Source of the DNA: an uncultured Blautia sp. | GTDB taxonomy: Bacteria > Bacillota > Clostridia > Lachnospirales > Lachnospiraceae | Length of the DNA: 64,000 nt | Reading direction: 5' to 3' | Assembly (NCBI GenBank): GCA_900541985.1 | Contig: UQLX01000002.1 | Coordinates: 1-64,000 of the forward strand | Shown: positions 61,246 to 64,000 of the stretch, one piece after another | How the letters are laid out: every line of letters begins with the position of its first letter | How positions within the stretch are numbered: position 1 is the first letter of the stretch | Position numbers and translations under genes: made by a program | The notes under the pieces: generated by a model | Database searches by the model: none | What the model was told of the DNA's origin: nothing | The model's input: the letters and a program-made list of their open reading frames with translations, nothing else

Positions 61246-61497
61246 TTGAAAGTTTTTACACAGAGAAAGGGACGTTCTGCAGGCTATGCCAGAGAGCGGA
61301 TGAAGCTTCTTCTGGTTTCAGAACGGATCGACTGCTCTCCACAAATGATGAAAATGCTGAAAAACGACCTGATACATACCGTAAAAAAATATATTTCTAT
61401 TGAGGAATCACAGGTAGTCATCCGTATCACCCAGGAACCGGCTGTTCTCCATGCGGATATTCCTGTGATATCAAAAAAGGAACAAAGGATAAAATGA
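61246..61497 (+). CDS. minE: Cell division topological specificity factor MinE
   Basis: This 83-residue protein has the MinE anti-MinCD segment (SAGYARERMKLLLVSERI) and the dimerisation domain (MMKMLKNDLIHTVKKYISI...VVIRITQE). It should stimulate MinD ATPase. The start is TTG 61246 behind AGGAGGG. It overlaps rodA by 4 nt (ATGA). Confidence 0.92.
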   Translation: MKVFTQRKGRSAGYARERMKLLLVSERIDCSPQMMKMLKNDLIHTVKKYISIEESQVVIRITQEPAVLHADIPVISKKEQRIK

Positions 61498-62651
61498 TTA
61501 AACAGTATAAGCTACGATTTTACAATTTCAGACTGTTTTTTTTCCTGCTTGTGATCAGCTCCTTCGGTGTCCTCCTTGTAGGGACTGCCCGAAGTGATCT
61601 GATGACAAAGCAGTTTGCAGGTGTGCTTATGGGACTTGTGGTAATGGTAATCCTGTCCCTGATCGATTATTCCTGGATCTGTAACTTTCAGTGGATCATG
61701 TATGGGGCAAATATTATTCTTCTTTTGATCGTCCGTTTTTTTGGCTCTTCTGCAAATGGCGCCGCAAGATGGATCAATCTGGGTTTTATGCAGTTTCAGC
61801 CTACTGAGCTGGCTAAGATCATCATGATTTTGTTTTTCGCCAGGTTTTTTATGGATCATGAAGAGGATCTGAATACTTTCCATACGCTTGCAAAATCAGC
61901 CGTGCTGCTGGCTGTTCCTCTTTTTCTGATCCTGGAGCAGCCGGATCTGAAAAACACCATCATGATCACTGCCGTTTTTTGTATCCTGATCTATATTGCC
62001 GGATTAAGCTATCGGATCATCGGAGGTATTCTTCTTATTGCACTGCCTTTGATGGCAATTTTTCTCATGATCGTAGTCCAGCCGGAGCAGAAACTGATCA
62101 AAGACTATCAGCGAGACCGTATCATGGCTTTTCTTTATCCGGAAAACGAGGAATACAAGGACGATACGCAGCAGCAGGATAATTCTAAAATGGCCATTGC
62201 TTCCGGAGAACTGACGGGTAAAAAGCTGTCCGGCAATGAAACGGCTTCTGTTAATGAGGGAAACTTTGTAGCTGAAAACCAGACAGACTTTATTTTTGCT
62301 GTGGCAGGAGAGGAGCATGGATTTTTAGGCTGTACAGCGATTATCATTCTTCTGCTTCTGATCTCTCTGGAATGTATCCGTATGGGGCTGAGAGCCAAAG
62401 ACCTTTCAGGTAAGATCATCTGCTGCGGAATGGGAAGTATTGTGTGTCTTCAGGGCTTTTTGAATATCTGTGTGGCCACCGGTATAGGTCCCAATACAGG
62501 TACGCCGCTTCCTTTTGTAAGTTATGGTCTTACTTCCCTTGTCAGCCTTTACATTGGAATGGGACTTGTATTGAATGTAGGACTTCAGAGCAGCGCCTAC
62601 AATAAAGAAATCCAAAAAACATTAGCAGATAAGAAAGAGGAATATCTATGA
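61494..62651 (+). CDS. FtsW/RodA/SpoVE family peptidoglycan glycosyltransferase
   Basis: This 385-residue SEDS protein has ten membrane segments and the family marks GSSANGAARWINLGFMQFQP near 84, the large extracellular loop with NFVAENQTDFIFAVAGEEHG near 260, and ATGIGPNTGTPLPFVSYG near 330. It polymerises glycan strands together with a class B PBP; beside PBP2 and the mre genes it is most likely RodA. It overlaps minE and, by 4 nt, the next gene. Confidence 0.92.
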   Translation: MIKQYKLRFYNFRLFFFLLVISSFGVLLVGTARSDLMTKQFAGVLMGLVVMVILSLIDYSWICNFQWIMYGANIILLLIVRFFGSSANGAARWINLGFMQFQPTELAKIIMILFFARFFMDHEEDLNTFHTLAKSAVLLAVPLFLILEQPDLKNTIMITAVFCILIYIAGLSYRIIGGILLIALPLMAIFLMIVVQPEQKLIKDYQRDRIMAFLYPENEEYKDDTQQQDNSKMAIASGELTGKKLSGNETASVNEGNFVAENQTDFIFAVAGEEHGFLGCTAIIILLLLISLECIRMGLRAKDLSGKIICCGMGSIVCLQGFLNICVATGIGPNTGTPLPFVSYGLTSLVSLYIGMGLVLNVGLQSSAYNKEIQKTLADKKEEYL

Positions 62652-63721
62652 AAAAAGAACAGCCATCGGCAGCCGCCCGCAGACGAAACGCTGTCCGTGC
62701 AAGAAGATTGAAGCAGCGGCGCAGGAAAAAAATTCTCCGTGCAGTGCTTTTATCCCTGCTTATTCTTGCTGCACTGGCAGCACTTGGACTTCTCGGATTT
62801 ATCATAAAAGACATACTTTTCAAAGAACCGGTACAGGCGTACAGTACGGCTGATTCATTTTCCGGTTCTCTGTATTCCGGTACAGAAGGCAGGGCAGAAC
62901 CTTTTGCAGCGGATCTCTGCGTAGTAAGTGAGGACACTCTGATTGATTCTGTAAACCTGGAAGAAGATCAGGAAGGGCTTCTTCTGAATCTGAATGATAA
63001 GGAAGTGCTTTATTCCAAAGGCGCTTACACGAAAGTTTATCCTGCAAGTATCACAAAGATCATGACAGCCCTTCTGGCTTTTAAATATGGAAATATGGAG
63101 GATACGGTAACTATTACCGAAGAAAATATTACACTGGAGGAAGGTTCTCAGGTGATTGGTTTTCAAACCGGAGATCTGGTAACCATGGACGAGCTTGTGC
63201 ACGGACTTCTTGTCTATTCCGGAAATGATGCTGCCTCCGCCATTGCCACCCGTATCGGCGGTTCTACAGCAGGCTTTGTAGATATGATGAACAGCTATGC
63301 TGCTGAACTTGGGTGTACCGGAACTCACTTTACCAATCCTCACGGACTCCAGGACGAAAACCATTATACTACCCCCTACGATATCTATCTTATGCTGAAG
63401 GAAGCACTGAAGTATCCGGAGTTTACAGAAATCACGCAGTTGGGTTCCTACACGATTTCCTATAAAAGAAGTTGGGGAGAAGAAGTAAATACCGCCCTCC
63501 TGGCTACAGATCATTACCTTACCGGGGAAGCCAGCGCCCCAAAGGGAATTACTGTTCTTGGGGGAAAAACAGGAACTACCAGCGATGCCGGAAACTGTCT
63601 GGCTCTTCTTTCCCAGAATGCCTACGGTAAGCCCTATGTTTCCATCGTAATGGGTGCTTCTACCAAGGAACTTCTTTATCAGCAAATGAGTGCTCTGCTG
63701 GAAAATGCCAATATGGAATAA
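62648..63721 (+). CDS. D-alanyl-D-alanine carboxypeptidase (PBP5-type serine hydrolase)
   Basis: This 357-residue protein has a very basic cytoplasmic N-terminus (RRRNAVRARRLKQRRRKK), one membrane segment at about 35-58 and an extracellular S11 domain. Active-site motifs are S134-I-T-K137, S191-G-N193 and K307-T-G309. It trims the terminal D-Ala from pentapeptides and so limits cross-linking. It lacks the C-terminal beta domain and amphipathic anchor of PBP5; the N-terminal membrane segment replaces it. It overlaps rodA (ATGA), closing the shape operon before a strong terminator. Confidence 0.92.
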   Translation: MKKEQPSAAARRRNAVRARRLKQRRRKKILRAVLLSLLILAALAALGLLGFIIKDILFKEPVQAYSTADSFSGSLYSGTEGRAEPFAADLCVVSEDTLIDSVNLEEDQEGLLLNLNDKEVLYSKGAYTKVYPASITKIMTALLAFKYGNMEDTVTITEENITLEEGSQVIGFQTGDLVTMDELVHGLLVYSGNDAASAIATRIGGSTAGFVDMMNSYAAELGCTGTHFTNPHGLQDENHYTTPYDIYLMLKEALKYPEFTEITQLGSYTISYKRSWGEEVNTALLATDHYLTGEASAPKGITVLGGKTGTTSDAGNCLALLSQNAYGKPYVSIVMGASTKELLYQQMSALLENANME

Positions 63722-63735
63722 TTCTGATGATATGA

Positions 63736-63778
63736 ATAAAAACTGTTTTGCTTTTCGGCAGAACAGTTTTTATTTTTA
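63736..63778 (+). terminator. Intrinsic terminator of the mre-min-rodA operon
   Basis: A 16-bp stem with one mismatch (63736-63751 and 63758-63773) is followed by TTTTTATAAT. Confidence 0.9.
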
Positions 63779-63795
63779 TAATCAAAATATTTGAA

Positions 63796-63857
63796 TTGAC
63801 AAATATCTCCATCCGTATTATGATAGTTTCAATGATATAGTATTTAAAACTATATCA
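63796..63857 (+). promoter_or_regulatory. Promoter and operator-like palindrome of the degV-family gene
   Basis: TTGACA (63796-63801), 17 bp, TATGAT (63819-63824). The predicted start near 63831 runs straight into a perfect 9-bp inverted repeat, TGATATAGT-ATTTAAA-ACTATATCA (63833-63857). A TetR-type repressor site is a plausible reading. Confidence 0.6.
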
Positions 63858-63887
63858 TAAATTATAGAATACTAAATGGAGAAAAAT

Positions 63888-64000
63888 ATGAACGTTAAAA
63901 TTATCACAGATTCCGCTTCCAATATGCTTGCTCTGGATGGAGTACCCTTTGCATCGGTTCCTTTAAGAATTGTCACTGATCAAAAAGAATATATAGATCA
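63888..64000 (+). CDS. DegV family protein (5' part, cut by the window end)
   Basis: Only the first 37 codons are present. They read MNVKIITDSASNMLALDG, with the VKIITDSASN opening typical of DegV fatty-acid-binding proteins (FakB-like), which present fatty acids for phosphorylation by FakA. Start ATG 63888 follows ATGGAGA. The gene is controlled by its own promoter and palindrome. The identification rests on the N-terminus alone. Confidence 0.7.
   Translation, partial: MNVKIITDSASNMLALDGVPFASVPLRIVTDQKEYID

Noticed and set aside
1..64000. CRISPR arrays, tRNA or rRNA genes, prophage
   Set aside because: No regularly spaced repeats, no cloverleaf or rRNA sequence and no phage structural genes were seen on either strand. 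tRNAs could still be missed by eye; tRNAscan-SE would decide.

Overview
The window is chromosomal DNA of a Gram-positive, endospore-forming anaerobe of the class Clostridia. It is most likely a gut member of the Lachnospiraceae, in the broad Blautia/Dorea/Ruminococcus area. The evidence is sporulation genes (yqfC, yqfD), a ferredoxin/NAD(P) transhydrogenase operon, the Rex redox repressor, clostridial gene order (alr-mazF, yqfC-yqfD-phoH-ybeY, mutS-mutL-miaA, mreBCD-PBP-minDE-rodA), strong AGGAGG ribosome sites and frequent TTG/GTG starts. I see no rRNA, tRNA, CRISPR array or intact insertion sequence. It is mostly core genome, with about 52 protein genes and only three small groups on the minus strand.

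Layout. 0.1-2.6 kb: a nucleoside hydrolase and an 8-oxoguanine-deaminase-type amidohydrolase form a small purine salvage pair. 2.7-4.7 kb (minus): a UDP-glucose dehydrogenase carrying its own XRE DNA-binding domain, with palindromic sites around its promoter, and a 51-residue membrane peptide. 4.8-9 kb: an intracellular subtilase, isocitrate dehydrogenase and a convergent ABC-F ATPase. 9-15.2 kb: rex, nnr, alr, a MazF toxin without a visible antitoxin, a CNNM/CBS transporter and a YebC protein. 15.4-16.1 kb: a coiled-coil protein built from 45-bp tandem repeats and bracketed by 31-bp imperfect inverted repeats. 16.1-22.8 kb: TepA, then a three-gene operon that reads as a Stn-type electron-bifurcating transhydrogenase (NuoE-like, NuoF-like and a NuoG/GltD fusion). 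23-28 kb: uppP, ftsK, rlmH, a cupin and a DUF2284 protein. 28-34 kb: yqfC, yqfD, phoH, ybeY, proB, DUF896, 5-formyl-THF cyclo-ligase and proA. 34-37.4 kb: a large secreted repeat-stalk surface protein and an M14-like protein that has lost its zinc ligands. 37.4-43.7 kb: miaB, a MATE exporter and two peptidases. 43.8-44.3 kb: non-coding DNA with a decayed IS3-type transposase. 44.4-54.2 kb: mutS, mutL, miaA, a methionine-gamma-lyase-family enzyme and two flavoproteins. 54.3-63.7 kb: radC and a cell-shape/division block (mreB, mreC, mreD, PBP2, minD, minE, rodA, a D,D-carboxypeptidase). The window ends inside a degV-family gene behind an operator-like palindrome.

The points most worth following are the XRE-fused UDP-glucose dehydrogenase, the Stn operon, the inverted-repeat-bracketed coiled-coil gene, the M14 pseudoenzyme, the PBP2 with a roughly 245-residue insertion, and a MinDE pair with no MinC beside it. 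Functions are assigned from motifs read by eye. No database search was run.
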